From Mytilus californianus (lineage: Eukaryota > Mollusca > Bivalvia > Mytilida > Mytilidae): a stretch of DNA of 64,000 nt. The notes below the pieces were generated by a model. That model did not search any database, had not been told where the DNA came from, and was given only the letters and a program-made list of their open reading frames with translations. Below, one piece after another: positions 1 through 11,197 of this stretch. Both the position numbers and the translations under genes were made by a program. How positions within the stretch are numbered: position 1 is the stretch's first letter; each line of letters begins with the position of its first letter. The stretch covers positions 105,683,088-105,747,087 of the forward strand of contig NW_026262734.1 of the NCBI RefSeq assembly GCF_021869535.1, read 5' to 3'.

Positions 1-690
1 AAAACATGTTCTAAAAATGATTTTGCCATCAGATTCCCTTGTGTGTATGTTCCGGACCATATGCGTATGGTCCGGTTTACCAAAACGATGAATATAGAAA
101 TCTATAATAATATTATTTTTTTAGGTATGACCCTTCGATCTAAAAAAAATATGAGATTTTGATAATGATTTCTTTTAGTTTTTGAGTAAAATGGTCGTAA
201 TTATTAACGATTAATTAATTAAATAAAGTGACGACGAATGACCAAGTGAATTTTACTCACAAACAAATTATATTGACCACAATTATACATGGTCATTATC
301 AATTTGTCGTACACTATGGTGACTTGGGAAGAAAATTTCACCAAATTCTTAGCTAAAATGTTAGAAAAAAATCAACTGTTCTGCTCGCAGATGAAAAGTC
401 AGCAGGATAAAGTCATTTTTATTCAACAATAACAAAGGAAATTCAACAGAAACGCCCAGATTCAGGCAATATATAAAGGAGAAAAGCTTTCAATTTGTAT
501 CATGCAGCCGCAAAAAAAGAAAAAAAAATGCAGGAAAGCAATGGTTCCGTGTGGAAGTAAATGTCACACTAAACGTACATGCCAAAATTCCATTTATGAC
601 TTTTTCATTTTCAATTTTCATATATGTTTAATTGTCTTGTTGAATAATAATACTTAGAATCACAGAATAAAATCTGTAAAAACGGGGTAA
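1..690. other. AT-rich stretch without a recognised gene
   Basis: I see no convincing open frame, RNA gene or known repeat here. The sequence is AT-rich with short homopolymers. Confidence 0.4.
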
Positions 691-793
691 CCAATACAAT
701 TACAAATCTGTTCTTGCCGCCTATGGTTGGTTTTAGTGGGTTTATTGTGCGTCTACCTGGTTAGGTTTTGCGCACTATGTACATAGTTTCTTT

Positions 794-1506
794 TTATTTC
801 TTTATATCATATTCTTCAGCTATCTGTCGTATAGCTTTCATTTTTGTCCTGGGTTGCTGTCGATGTTCTTGTTCTACATTTGGAGTAGGCGGACGCTTTC
901 CAATAAGTGTGTGGTCGTTGTCTGGAGGAAATCTACGTGTGAAGATTGGGTCATCTACGTCAAAGGGAACTGAGCATTGAGTTGTACCATCACTGTACCG
1001 TATTTGAATACATTTCTTGTCTGGTATATACGGACTGTCTATTAGGTTCACGCTTTCTTTACTGAGGTTCTTCTTGTACTTCGTTGGTGTAATGTCATAA
1101 ACACCTTGAATATCTTCTTCACATTGCGTAAATTGTGTCCTGGTTGGTCGAACTTTCTTATGGTGATAACTGGTGCTTCTGGTGCTGTTGCTTGTATAGC
1201 GGAGTCTACCATTGCTATGGTTGTTGTTGCAGTACTGGCTACAGAGGAGCTTACAGCAGTTGAGTTACGTTTCTCCTTCCACTGGGCAAGGCGCTGAGCA
1301 TTTCTTTTCCTGGTGGAGGGTGAAAGTCTCTTCTTTTTCAGGGCCGTGTTGGGTTGTGTCCCTTTCTTTGCAGCGGGTTCCTCAATGTGATTCCATGTCA
1401 GTTTGACTGTGACTGTGTTGGCATTGACTTTCAAATCCCATGTCAATTTCTTCCTCTCTAGCTCTATGCCATTAAGCAACTTGGATAAATCAGCTGGAAA
1501 TTCCAT
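794..1506 (-). pseudogene. Broken ORF of an unrecognised, probably repetitive family
   Basis: Read on the minus strand, a frame opens at the ATG at 1506 and runs 152 codons. Its middle is lysine/arginine-rich, followed by a serine/threonine/alanine stretch. It ends at 1048, but the other frame is already open from about 1140 and continues to 794, with a composed C-terminal part (an ITPTKYKKNL-like stretch, then SPYIPD and VPFDVDDPIF). The simplest reading is one protein of roughly 240 residues split by a single-base indel near 1110-1140. A 13-base sequence (CTTGCCGCCTATG) occurs on both sides, at about 713 and 1573, which would suit a duplicated or mobile unit. I do not recognise the family and assign no function. 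Confidence 0.5.
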
Positions 1507-2073
1507 TGTTGATCTTGAGTTGCAATGCGTTCACGGGGCGATGTTCACTGTTCAGTCAATCGTGAATCTATGTCTTGCCGCCTATGTCTTCTTTCCTCTA
1601 TATCTTCCTCCAATAGTTGGAGTACACCAACCTTACTGAATTAAGGTTGGTTAATCCTTATAAAAATTATTAAGTGAATACCTAACTATTTAAAAATAAC
1701 ATTATGTACAGTTAAATCCCTGCAAAGATACTAATAATAACTTCTATGTACATTAAAAATGGGTCACAGTTTAAAAGTTATTAATAAAATTTTTAAAAAT
1801 AAAAAAGTTTTGAATATTATTTACAGGGCATGCATACATGCTAGACATCTGATATACTCAGCCCTGGCAATTTCACCTCTTCTATATTGCTGTATTGCCC
1901 AACAACGAAGTCCATTTTCTCATTCTCTGGCTTCCGTACAGCGGAGGGCATTTCAATTGCTCTCATTTTGACATAAGTTGTGGCCTGGATTTTTTTATGA
2001 CCATCATAAAGAGATATATGTTCGGATGGTGTGAATAGAATTGTTCATTGTAAGGTATATAGTACATTTAAAT

Positions 2074-2340
2074 AAGAAGATGCGGTATGAGTGCCAATGA
2101 GACAACTCTCCATCCAAGTAACAATGTATAAAAAGTTAAACAGTTATAGGTCAAAGTACGGCCTTCAACACGGAGCAAAAGCTCACACCGAACAGTAATT
2201 AAACTATAAAGGGACCCAAAATAACCAGTGTAACACAATTCAAACAGAAAAACCAACGGTCTAATCTATTTACAAAACGAGAAACATATATGAAACATAC
2301 CAACAAAAGACAACCACTGAACAACAGGTTCCTGACTTAC
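2074..2340 (+). repeat. Interspersed repeat RA, plus copy
   Basis: The copy starts with AAGAAGATGCGGTATGAGTG and continues with a 'caatgagacaact' block, a 'cggccttcaacacgg' block and an 'accaacggtctaatct' block. The same order recurs at 18624 and 32346 on + and, inverted, at 7467 and 8597. I recall this family as very abundant in mussels, but its class is unclear to me. There is no coding potential. Confidence 0.8.
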
Positions 2341-2344
2341 ATGT

Positions 2345-3300
2345 ACATGTTTTTCGGCTCACCTGTGTTTAAATTAATTAGCAATTATAAAATCGGTGGT
2401 AATGAAAAAATATAATCGGCGCAAATGAAAAAACCAAATCGGCGCAAATGAAAGATTGAAAATTTATAAAATCGGCGCAAATGTCATACGCCCATAATTT
2501 ACAGTCCACACACAACTGCCATTTAGCTAAATTTGACTTTCTTAAGTTTTTCTGTCCAGTATTTAGGAGCTTGTACCTTTGCATATGCAGGTGATATATA
2601 AGTGTTCTATAAGCAGGTTCAACATGCAAGCTAATAAAGTTAAGTAAATCACTAGTTTGATTGCAAGCACATAATTTCATAATGTAGTATGGGTTAATTA
2701 TCACATGGTTGTGTTTATATCTAAACTAATGTTAAATAGTTCAACCTTTCTAAGACATTGCTCACGTATCACTTTTAAAAGGTTTTCTCTCTCTGGTTCT
2801 AGATTAATACAAGAGATAAGAAAGATCCATTCCCGTCGTTGGTCCATAAATTAATTAATTAGTTTAAACCGTTTTTAACAGGAACATTTCAACACAATTT
2901 TACGAAAAATCGAGGCGAAAGACATTTGATTTTTCTTTTATCTTTTGATAGATGTGTGTAAAAAAAGGTCAGAAAATGTATCAATCAACGGCATTGGAAT
3001 TCCAGTTGGGATCAAATTTTGCGAAACATTGACACATTCACCCCATTTTAGCACTATGTATGGCAAATAAATGAGGATTGTTGCCAAGGATACACCAACA
3101 ATCTATGAAATTTAATCATTTTCAGCATTGAAGAAGATTCTTATTATAGAAAATGTGCACAAATATGACCCAAACATTAAGCTTTAAACTATTAAAAACA
3201 TGGAAAAGAGGATGGCTAACATTTATTAGGGAAAATTTCTCCCAAATATCGCTAACTGTGTATTGCTACCATAAGCATTAAGCAATACGTCTCCTATAGC
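2345..3300. other. Intergenic, no gene seen
   Basis: A short triplicated 'aatcggcgcaaatga' motif is present at about 2390-2480. Otherwise I see only AT-rich sequence. Open frames on the minus strand here have no protein-like composition. Confidence 0.4.
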
Positions 3301-4075
3301 ATTGTATAGTTGGTACATGGAATTATTGTAAGGTGTAAATCTCAAAATTAAACTGACAAGTGGCATCTGCCATTGACCTTATTTTCACGGTTTAGTGATC
3401 AAAATTATTTTTTATTGTTTTGGTTTATTTCTCGTATCAGGGACCTATATTAACTGCTCGTATTCTGAAAGTATTCAGTGAATTACATTTAATACATGGA
3501 ATTGTTGTTAGGTGTACATGTCTGTCTTGAAGTATTAATCTGACCTTGACCTCATTTTCAAGGTTCACTGGTCAATGCTATTCTTTTCTTTTTTTTTAAA
3601 ACAATATCTATTTGAATAATAAATTTCTTGTTTGGTATGTTTTTCAGATACTATAAAGGAATAGGTGAACTATTCTTGGTTTATGGAATGATTATAGTCT
3701 CTGATTTGGTCAGTTTTTTTAGATACTATAGGATAGTATATATATTTGTTGTTAGAATAATTGTAAGATATATATGTCTGTCTGTCAGGTGTCATCTGAC
3801 CTTAACCTCATTTTCATGGTTGGTCAATGTTAAATTTTAAAGTTGTCAATTTTTTCAAATATATTTGTTCTATAAGTGATAAGTCATGTATATCCTGTGT
3901 ATTACATGTATGTTGTACACATCTGTCTGGAATGTTTCATCTTACCTTGACCTCATGAGATACTTTTAGCAATAGGCTAACTGAATTTGGTGTTTGGAAT
4001 GATAGTTGGGCCTACATGTCTGTGTGAAAGGTTTTTTCACCTTGGAAGCTTTGATCATTTAAATGTTAAATAAAT
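3300..4075 (+). repeat. Degenerate tandem repeat, about 150-180 bp units
   Basis: Four to five diverged units share 'gtaaggtgtacatgtctgtc' and 'tgaccttgacctcattttca' in the same order (near 3330, 3500, 3770, 3910 and 3990). A single related fragment lies at 47385-47510, just beyond the 3' LTR of the retrotransposon. The open frame at 3628-3840 falls inside the array and is not a gene. Confidence 0.65.
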
Positions 4076-4109
4076 GTAATGCTTGATGAACAACTTATTT
4101 TTTTTTTAC

Positions 4110-5010
4110 AAATCTTGGTATAAACTGGCATTAATGAGACCGGAAATATAAATTTGTAAACTGGAAGTAGTAGAATATCTCCCCTATTTTACATACAAGT
4201 CCTTGCAAATCATAATTTCGGAAGCAGGATAAAATTATCTTTTAAGATCCTTTTTTACCAGAAGTGGCCATTTTATTGCCCTTTCAAGTTAAAATGAATA
4301 GAAACAATAAATATTTGGGATGAGGGTACGATTAACCATTTCTTGACCCCTTCTTTACCCTTTTTAAATATTTAAAAATTTTCTTATCATAAATCCTCAA
4401 TCTATAAGTGTTCTCTGAACAATTGGTTTTATCGTTATAAGGTCTTTCTACCTTTCTGTGAAAATCCAATGTACCTTTTGATATTCTTCTGATTATTATT
4501 ATTTCATTTCGCCCAAAAGACCTTGTTTCTTATGCAAGTTGTCGCTTTGATTTTTGTATATGATATTGTTTAGTTTATGCGCTTTGACCATTGACCCTGT
4601 AAGACTTTCTACTTTCTTCCCAATCGCTGTTTTGCTTGTAGAATTATCTACTCAGTTCAAAGCTATCCGCAGACTCCATATGAGAGCCATTTCCCCCCTT
4701 TGAATTTGGAAATCATCAACTTTGAGAGATAGAGACCATGTGGGTATTTTGATTTGAGATCTTTACTATGAATATTGAGGTCAATGCCAATGGTCAAAGT
4801 CATATTCTAAATTTTGTTTTTTTAAGAGGAATATTCTGCACTAAAATTAAAAAAAACAAGATTCATCTGACAAAAAGTCAGAAACTCAGGCTGTTAGAAG
4901 TTATCACTTATGCAGAATGTTTTTTTTGTCTAATTATTAAAGATTTATTTTTGTTAATTATTGCTGCTTTATGCATTATCTGTGTTAAAATGGGTATTGA
5001 AGGACAATAT
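4110..5010 (+). repeat. Diverged interspersed repeat, first of three copies
   Basis: The block around 'ggtataaactggc...gagaccggaaatat...gtaaactggaagt' recurs, diverged, at about 5650-5850 and 6640-6960. Segment 4858-4925 is matched in inverted orientation at about 6549-6620. No gene is visible. Confidence 0.5.
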
Positions 5011-5013
5011 AAC

Positions 5014-5262
5014 ACGTGAAAACAGACTTCTGATTATTTTTGCTATATTGATCATGTAGAACTTGACATAGACAATTATAGACAATATTTTTTTAGCACA
5101 AACGCAATATTTTCATGTTTTAATATTTATCAATTGAGCCTTTTTACCAATAAGTTATTGTTATAATTGCGGTTGTGCTAATAAAATATTGTCTGTCTAT
5201 TGTCTATATCAAGTACTACTGTATGTCAATATGGCAAAAATACTCAGAAGTCTGTTTTCACG
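5014..5262. mobile_element. MITE-like foldback element
   Basis: The ends are inverted repeats of roughly 90 bp. The left end reads CGTGAAAACAGACTTCTGA, and the reverse complement of the right end reads the same. The similarity continues inward with a few changes through 'tagacaatatttt(t/a)ttagcacaa'. The unit is about 250 bp and non-coding. A right-half copy lies at about 6337-6450. I could not fix a target duplication. Confidence 0.7.
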
Positions 5263-5269
5263 AGTTTTA

Positions 5270-5510
5270 AATTTACTGTTTGAAAATTATGAATTATTCG
5301 AAATACTAAGGATTTTCTACCTCCAGTCACACATTACCGTAGCTTTATTTAGCATAACCTTTTGGAATTTTTGGTCCTCAATGCTCTTCAATTTTGAACC
5401 TTCTTTGGCCTTACAATTATTTGGATTCGAGCGTCACTGATGAGTCTTTTATAGTCGAAACGCGCGTCTGGCGTGATACAAATTATAAACCTGGTACCTT
5501 TGATATGTAT
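5270..5510 (-). repeat. Interspersed repeat RC, minus copy
   Basis: The sequence contains 'tttttggtcctcaatgctct', 'gatgagtcttttatagtcga' and 'aacgcgcgtctggcg'. The reverse complement matches the block at 12888-13120. I recall this family as common in mussels. The open frame 5189-5440 overlaps it and is not a gene. Confidence 0.7.
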
Positions 5511-5529
5511 TTACATTGAATACCAATTT

Positions 5530-7188
5530 TTTACAGAGATTTTTCATTAAGTAGCAATAATAAACAACAATAATGAATCTTTTTTTTAATACTTAGACCC
5601 CAAAATAAGCTTATACAATAGATGTAAAGACGTATTTTGTTTAAATATAGATTTTGAAATATTGGTATAAAACGACCTTTTATGAGACCGGAATATCATT
5701 TTGTAAACCGGAAATGGTAGATTATCTAATTTTTTCCATATAAAAGTCAATACATAGCATAAACCAGATCTTGAAAAGGGTCAACCGGAAATGACCTTGA
5801 CAAAAGCGGAAGTAATGTTTTTTGCAAATTTTCATTGAAAAAATGCATTTTTGCTCAGGCCCAAGGAGGGTCTGAGTACTCTATTACGATGCTAGTTCTG
5901 GTTTGCAAAGGATAATCATTTAAACTTATTATTTTCAAAGTGACAAATAACAGTGTAAAAACAGTTTTTTGTGTTAATAAAAAATCGTCTTGCTAAAGAA
6001 AAAATTTTAGTCGAAATTTGTAAATATTTTGCATCAGGCATTAATATTGAGTAAAAAAAGCCATCGCTCATTGATATAGAAGTGAAAAGGAGACTAACCG
6101 GAATTAAAATAATCTACGATCTTCATAACGTTTAAAACATTTTTTTGTTAATGTAATCAAAATCATTCAATCAAACAGGATTAGCCGGTACCCTAGCAAA
6201 TTGCAGCAAACCAGGAACCCATGGTAAAACAGCATCATTACCCATTCAGATCAATCACACAAAGAACCTTTAAAAGTGTGTCAATTGCCTGACACATCCA
6301 ATATATAAGGGGGGGGTGGAACTTCATGTTTTGATTTTGATCAATTGAACCTTTACCAATTGTTATAATTGCGTCTGGGCTGATAAACTATTGTCTAGTT
6401 CTACATAGTCAATAAGGGCAAAAATCATCAGAAGTCTGTTCTCTCGAGTAATATTGACCTTGGATATCCACTTTAATCACAGATATTTCATAAAGCAACA
6501 AATTAAACAACTGTTACATATTGAATAAATCGTAAATAATTAGACCAAAAAATAACCATTCTGCATTAGTTATAACTACTAACAGCCTCATTTTCTGACT
6601 TTTTGTCAGATGAATCTTGTTTTTTTTTTTTTTGAATGTTGGTATTCAATGGCCGGAAGTATCATGTTGTAAACTGGCAGTTGTAAAATAACTCCAATAT
6701 TTTATATTTTACCAAAAAGTACCTACAAACCATTTATTGCCGAAATCAGTATATCTTTCAAGTTAAACAGGAAGTAAAAAAATCCAAACCGAAAGTGGCT
6801 TTTCTTTTGCCTTATTTATATTGGGAATCAGGGTAAGATAAAAAAATCTTTTGAGCCCTTCATTAACTTGTTTAATAGTTTTATTTTTCTTTTCATCAAT
6901 CATCAATCTCTTCAATTGTTCCCCTTACAATTGTCTCTTATTTTTACATGGTTTTCTTTCGTACAATGGTTACTCAGTGCGACATACTTTCTTGACTTTC
7001 AATTGTACAATTGAAAAGAGTTTTAATGTCCCACCCATGATAGTGGAGGGTCTGTGCGTTCGTCCGTCCCGGATCAGGTTAAGTTTTTTTTATCAAGGTA
7101 GTCTTTGATGGAGTAGAATTCCGATCAACTTGAAGCTTAATACAAAATTCACTCAAAATGAAATATGTATATCAAAATGTACTACTTT
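5530..7188. other. Repeat-derived intergenic DNA
   Basis: The stretch holds two further diverged copies of the 4110 repeat (about 5650-5850 and 6640-6960), a half MITE (6337-6450) and part of a 'gtctgtgcgttcgtccgtcc' repeat at about 7030-7170 that is fuller at 52095-52380. No gene is supported. Confidence 0.5.
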
Positions 7189-7842
7189 CTCTGACTGTTT
7201 ATGACGTCTTTACACTAAATCCATTGGTTGTTGGATGTGTAATGATTGATAATTTAGTATTAGATGCACGTTTTTTTTTTAATATTTAGTTATTGGCTTT
7301 GAACTAGATGTCAGTAACTGCGAGTATTCTCAGATCTGTACTAATAGTCTTTTTTATTGTTGGGATGTATATATAAGTGCTGAGCCACTTTCACTCTGTT
7401 TTTGTTAGAAGTATTTCTATTTGTATACATCTGATCAGTTCAGCCTTTTTCGACTAATTTTTTTAGTTCGTTCCTATGTTGTACTGTTACACCACTGTCC
7501 CGGGTTAGAGGGAGGGTTGGGATCCCGCTAACATGTTTAACTCCGCCACATTATTTATGTATGTGCCTGTCCCAAGTCAGGAGCCTGTAATTCAGTGGCT
7601 GTTGTTTGTTGCTGTGTTACATATTTGTTTTCGTTCATTTATTTGTGCCTTAATAAGACCGTTAGTTTTTTCGTTTAAATTGTTTTACATTTGTCATTCT
7701 AGGGTCTTTTAAAGCTGATTATGCGGTATGGGCTTTGCTCATTGTTGGAGGCCGTTCGGTGACCTATAGTTGTTAATTTCTGTGTCATTTGGTCTTTCGT
7801 GAAGAGTTGTCTCATTGGCAATTACACCACATCTTCTTCTTT
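7189..7842 (-). repeat. Longer repeat unit carrying an inverted RA copy (copy 1)
   Basis: From 'ctgactgtttatgacgtct' onward, this block matches 8331-8935 along almost all its length, with small indels. The part from about 7467 to 7842 is an inverted copy of the RA family, ending in the reverse complement of its start (CCACATCTTCTT). Confidence 0.75.
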
Positions 7843-8330
7843 ATACTTGAAGGTTATGGTTATATGCAAGACATTTTTACCACAGGATATTTCCTATCAG
7901 TAACATCAGACATACACGGTTAAAATTAAAGTACGTTCCTAATGATTAATACAAGGTAAAACAGTTATTTTGAGCTATACCATATGAATATGAGTTTTCT
8001 GCAACGTGTATGCATACAATATGACATATTCAAAAGGTCCACATCAAAAGTAACTATCAACTACTGGATCACTGTAAACTTTAAATGTACTCTATATGTT
8101 TTTTTCTTATAAAAAATAACACTTTTTTTGGCACAGATACATAATTAGGTTACCTCAAGCTCTGATCAGCTAACATAAGTACAGGCTTTAAACAAACTTA
8201 TAATTAAAGGTTATCTTAATAGTATTGTAATAAGATCTTTGAATAAGGTTTTTCATTGGCACTAACATCGACTTTGTCATCAACAAATTAAAACGTACCT
8301 GTATCTTTGCATTGCACATGGTCATGTTTA

Positions 8331-8935
8331 TCTCTGACTGTTTATGACGTCTTTACACTAAATCCATTGGTTGTTGGATGTGTGAGGATTGATAATTTAG
8401 TTTTAGATGCATGATTTTTTTATTAGTTGTTTTTGGCTTTGAACTAGCTGTCAGTAACTGCGAGTACTCTCAGATCGGTATTAATAGTCTTTTTGTTGTT
8501 GGGATGTATAAGTGCTGAGCCACTCTGTTTTTGTTAGATGTATTTCTATCCATCTGATGAGTTAAGCCTTTTTCAACTGATTTTTATAGTTCGTTCCTAT
8601 ATGTTGTACTGTTACACCACTGTCCAAGGTTAGGGGGAGGGTTGCGATCCCGCTACCTGGTTTAACCCCGCCACATTATTTATATATGTGCCTGTCCCAA
8701 GTCAGGAGCCTGTAATTCAGTGGTTGTCGTTTGTTGCTGTGTTACATATTTGTTTTACGTTCATTTATTTGTACATTAATTTGGCCGTTAGTTTTCTCGT
8801 TTGAATTGTTTTACATTTGTTATTTCGGGGCCTTTTATAGCTGACTATGCGGTATAGTTGTTAATTTCTGTGTCATTTAATTTGGTCTCTTGTTTAGAGT
8901 TGTCTCATTGGCAATTACATCAAATCTTCTTTTTT
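8331..8935 (-). repeat. Longer repeat unit carrying an inverted RA copy (copy 2)
   Basis: This is the second, slightly shorter copy of the 7189-7842 block in direct orientation, about 1.1 kb downstream. It lacks part of the middle 'ggccgttcggtgacctatag' section. A third, more diverged RA-like piece follows at about 9200-9440. Confidence 0.75.
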
Positions 8936-9199
8936 ATAAATACGTATTTTTCATTTCGAATGATTTTGGATTGTATAAGTTTTCATCTACGTTCCATTCC
9001 TACTTAGTGAATGATCATTTAAACATAGCTTGTTATATTGACACTCAGACCACATATTTTATTGTTACTTATAACATCTATGTTATAAAGGCATCTTCGT
9101 TTAATGTGTCATGGATCTAACTTATTTGTTTAGTGTAAGCATGAATGTTTTTGTTTTTGTGCAGATTTGGCGAATAAAGCCATTATCAATTATTTTTTT

Positions 9200-9440
9200 C
9201 TAGTGTTTTTTATGTCGTAATGTTACGCTACAGTGTCAGGTTAGGATGGAGGTCGATGCCTGTTAGAACGTTTATACCCGCTGCATTTTATTTGAGCCTG
9301 TCCTAAGTCAGGGAGGAGCCTGTTGTTCAGTTGTTGTCGTCTGTTGGTGTAGTTTATATGTGTTTTCGTTTCTCGTTTTGCATATAAATAAGACCGTTGG
9401 TTTTCCCGGTTTGCGTTGTTTTACACTGGTCTATTTTGGC
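9200..9440 (-). repeat. Partial RA-like repeat, minus
   Basis: It contains the 'ctgcattttatttgagcctg', 'aagtcagggaggagcctgt' and 'ataagaccgttggttttccc' blocks in the order seen in inverted RA copies. It is diverged and incomplete. Confidence 0.6.
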
Positions 9441-9705
9441 CCTCTTCTTCTTCTATCGTTAATCAGCAAAGGCAAAATACCATCACGCTGATGCTGTGTC
9501 ATCAAGTGCATGCAGGTGCTGTACAAAATGTGATTAACAAAAAAAATCTATATACACCCTGGATGTAACTCTATATGTTGCCGTTCGCTGTAAGACATGC
9601 CTCCGTATTGACGTCCCAAAGTTTTCCTGTATATGTTAAATTTATTTACATTTTGACATGGATGGAGAGTTTCCCATTGGCGTTCATAACACATCTTCTA
9701 GTTTA

Positions 9706-10000
9706 TTTTAGTTACCTCTGGTCATCTAACAGAAATAATGACAGAGGTTACCTCTGGTCGTCTTAAAGAGGAAATGATACTGGTTACCTTTGATCACCTT
9801 ACAGATAAAATGAAATTGGTTACCTCTGGTAATCTTTTAGGGGAATTGACCCTGGTTACCTCTGGTCACCTAACATAGATATTGATTACCTCTGGTCACT
9901 TTACAGAGATATTTATATTGGTTACCTCTGGTCACCTTACACTGACATTAGTTACCTCTGGTCACCTAATATATATATTGACATTGGTCACCTCTGTTGG
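9706..10000 (+). repeat. Imperfect tandem repeat around 'ggttacctctggtca'
   Basis: About eight units of roughly 35-45 bp each contain GGTTACCTCTGGTCA or a close variant, followed by a variable 'cttacagagat' spacer. There is no coding potential. Confidence 0.75.
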
Positions 10001-10370
10001 GTAACTTTTGTTTCAGATAATAATACTTTTTTTTCTGAATTTAGCTAAGTCTTGCCACATGGAAATTTCACACGCGAATTTATTGCATATTAGAAAAAGA
10101 AACCTTCATGGGCTGGGTTTCATGGTTTATTTTTTCTACTTTACACGCATGATTATCCAGGGTGTCTCATGTTTAAAGAAGCACCATACATATTTAGCAA
10201 TTGTGGACAGAGACCAGCGTGGATAGACCACAATCGTGTCTTGATCTGGGTCACTGCATGTAAAACAATTTTTAAACAAATTATGATTAAACTCTTCCAA
10301 AGAGGCCAAAACTTTTGAAAAACAATTTTCCTTGAAAGTACAATGTGGTTATAAATTTCAAACTATCGGG

Positions 10371-10603
10371 GGGAAAGGGGGAAAAAGGGGGGCTCGGTGG
10401 CCGTTACTACTGCGATCACTCGCGAATCCCGCTCGTGCCGATCCACTCGACTCCAATCTTAATTGACTAGGATTATCAAGTTTCTATCGAAAGTCGGTGG
10501 TTTTCTCCGGGCACTCCGGTTTCCTCCACCAATAAAACCTGACCGCCACGAAAAAGTCTATAAGTGGTGCTTAAAAGAGGCGTTAAAACACCAAAAAATT
10601 AAA
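10371..10603 (+). mobile_element. tRNA-derived SINE, degraded head, with target duplication
   Basis: The body has a degraded tRNA-like head (the B-box region is lost), then 'ctcgactccaatcttaatt', then the conserved centre TTCTCCGGGCACTCCGG, then 'gcgttaaaacaccaaaaaat' and an A-rich tail. It is flanked by a 13-bp direct duplication TCAAACTATCGGG at 10358-10370 and 10604-10616. The same element is better preserved at 52687-52937. The open frame 10463-10645 is a by-product of the SINE. Confidence 0.85.
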
Positions 10604-10616
10604 TCAAACTATCGGG

Positions 10617-11190
10617 CACAGAAAGTGGCAGCACATATGAACTAAAATTTTCTTAGACATTACAACTCGAAATTATCAAGCTCAAGACCAAAAATAAAAC
10701 CGGCCCTTTCATAGAAGTCAATAAAATCTTCCCCTTGTACACACAAACAAATCCTTGTATAGACTGAGGTTAAATATCAAACTATCAAAAAAAGAACTCT
10801 CTACGCCATTGAGCTTAGATTCGTTAATATTTATGTAGGTCACAACGAGGCAAACGTTTTTATTTCTTTTTATCCTTAGATTTGTGTTTAGGTCGAAAAG
10901 TCGGTATGATTTGAAATGTTTTAAACTATATCTTTAAAGAATTGGTCCTAATCTAAATGATGCATGGAACTATAAACGCGTTCTTGTATATATATATATA
11001 TAGAAGGTTTGCATGCAATAAGTGTGAAGAATTTTCACCCTATCGGCGCTAGAATTTACTTAGGGTGTGCTTAGCAGACAAAGAAGGACACAAAATTGGG
11101 GGTTGGACGGACTGACGGACAACAGAGTTTCTAAGCACTCGAACACTTCTTGAATGATTTTGTTAATGAGAGGCTTTATATACAGGTATA
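10617..11190. other. Intergenic, no gene seen
   Basis: I see AT-rich DNA with a short (TA)n run at about 10988-11001, and no recognised gene or repeat. Confidence 0.4.
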
Positions 11191-11197
11191 TCTCATT

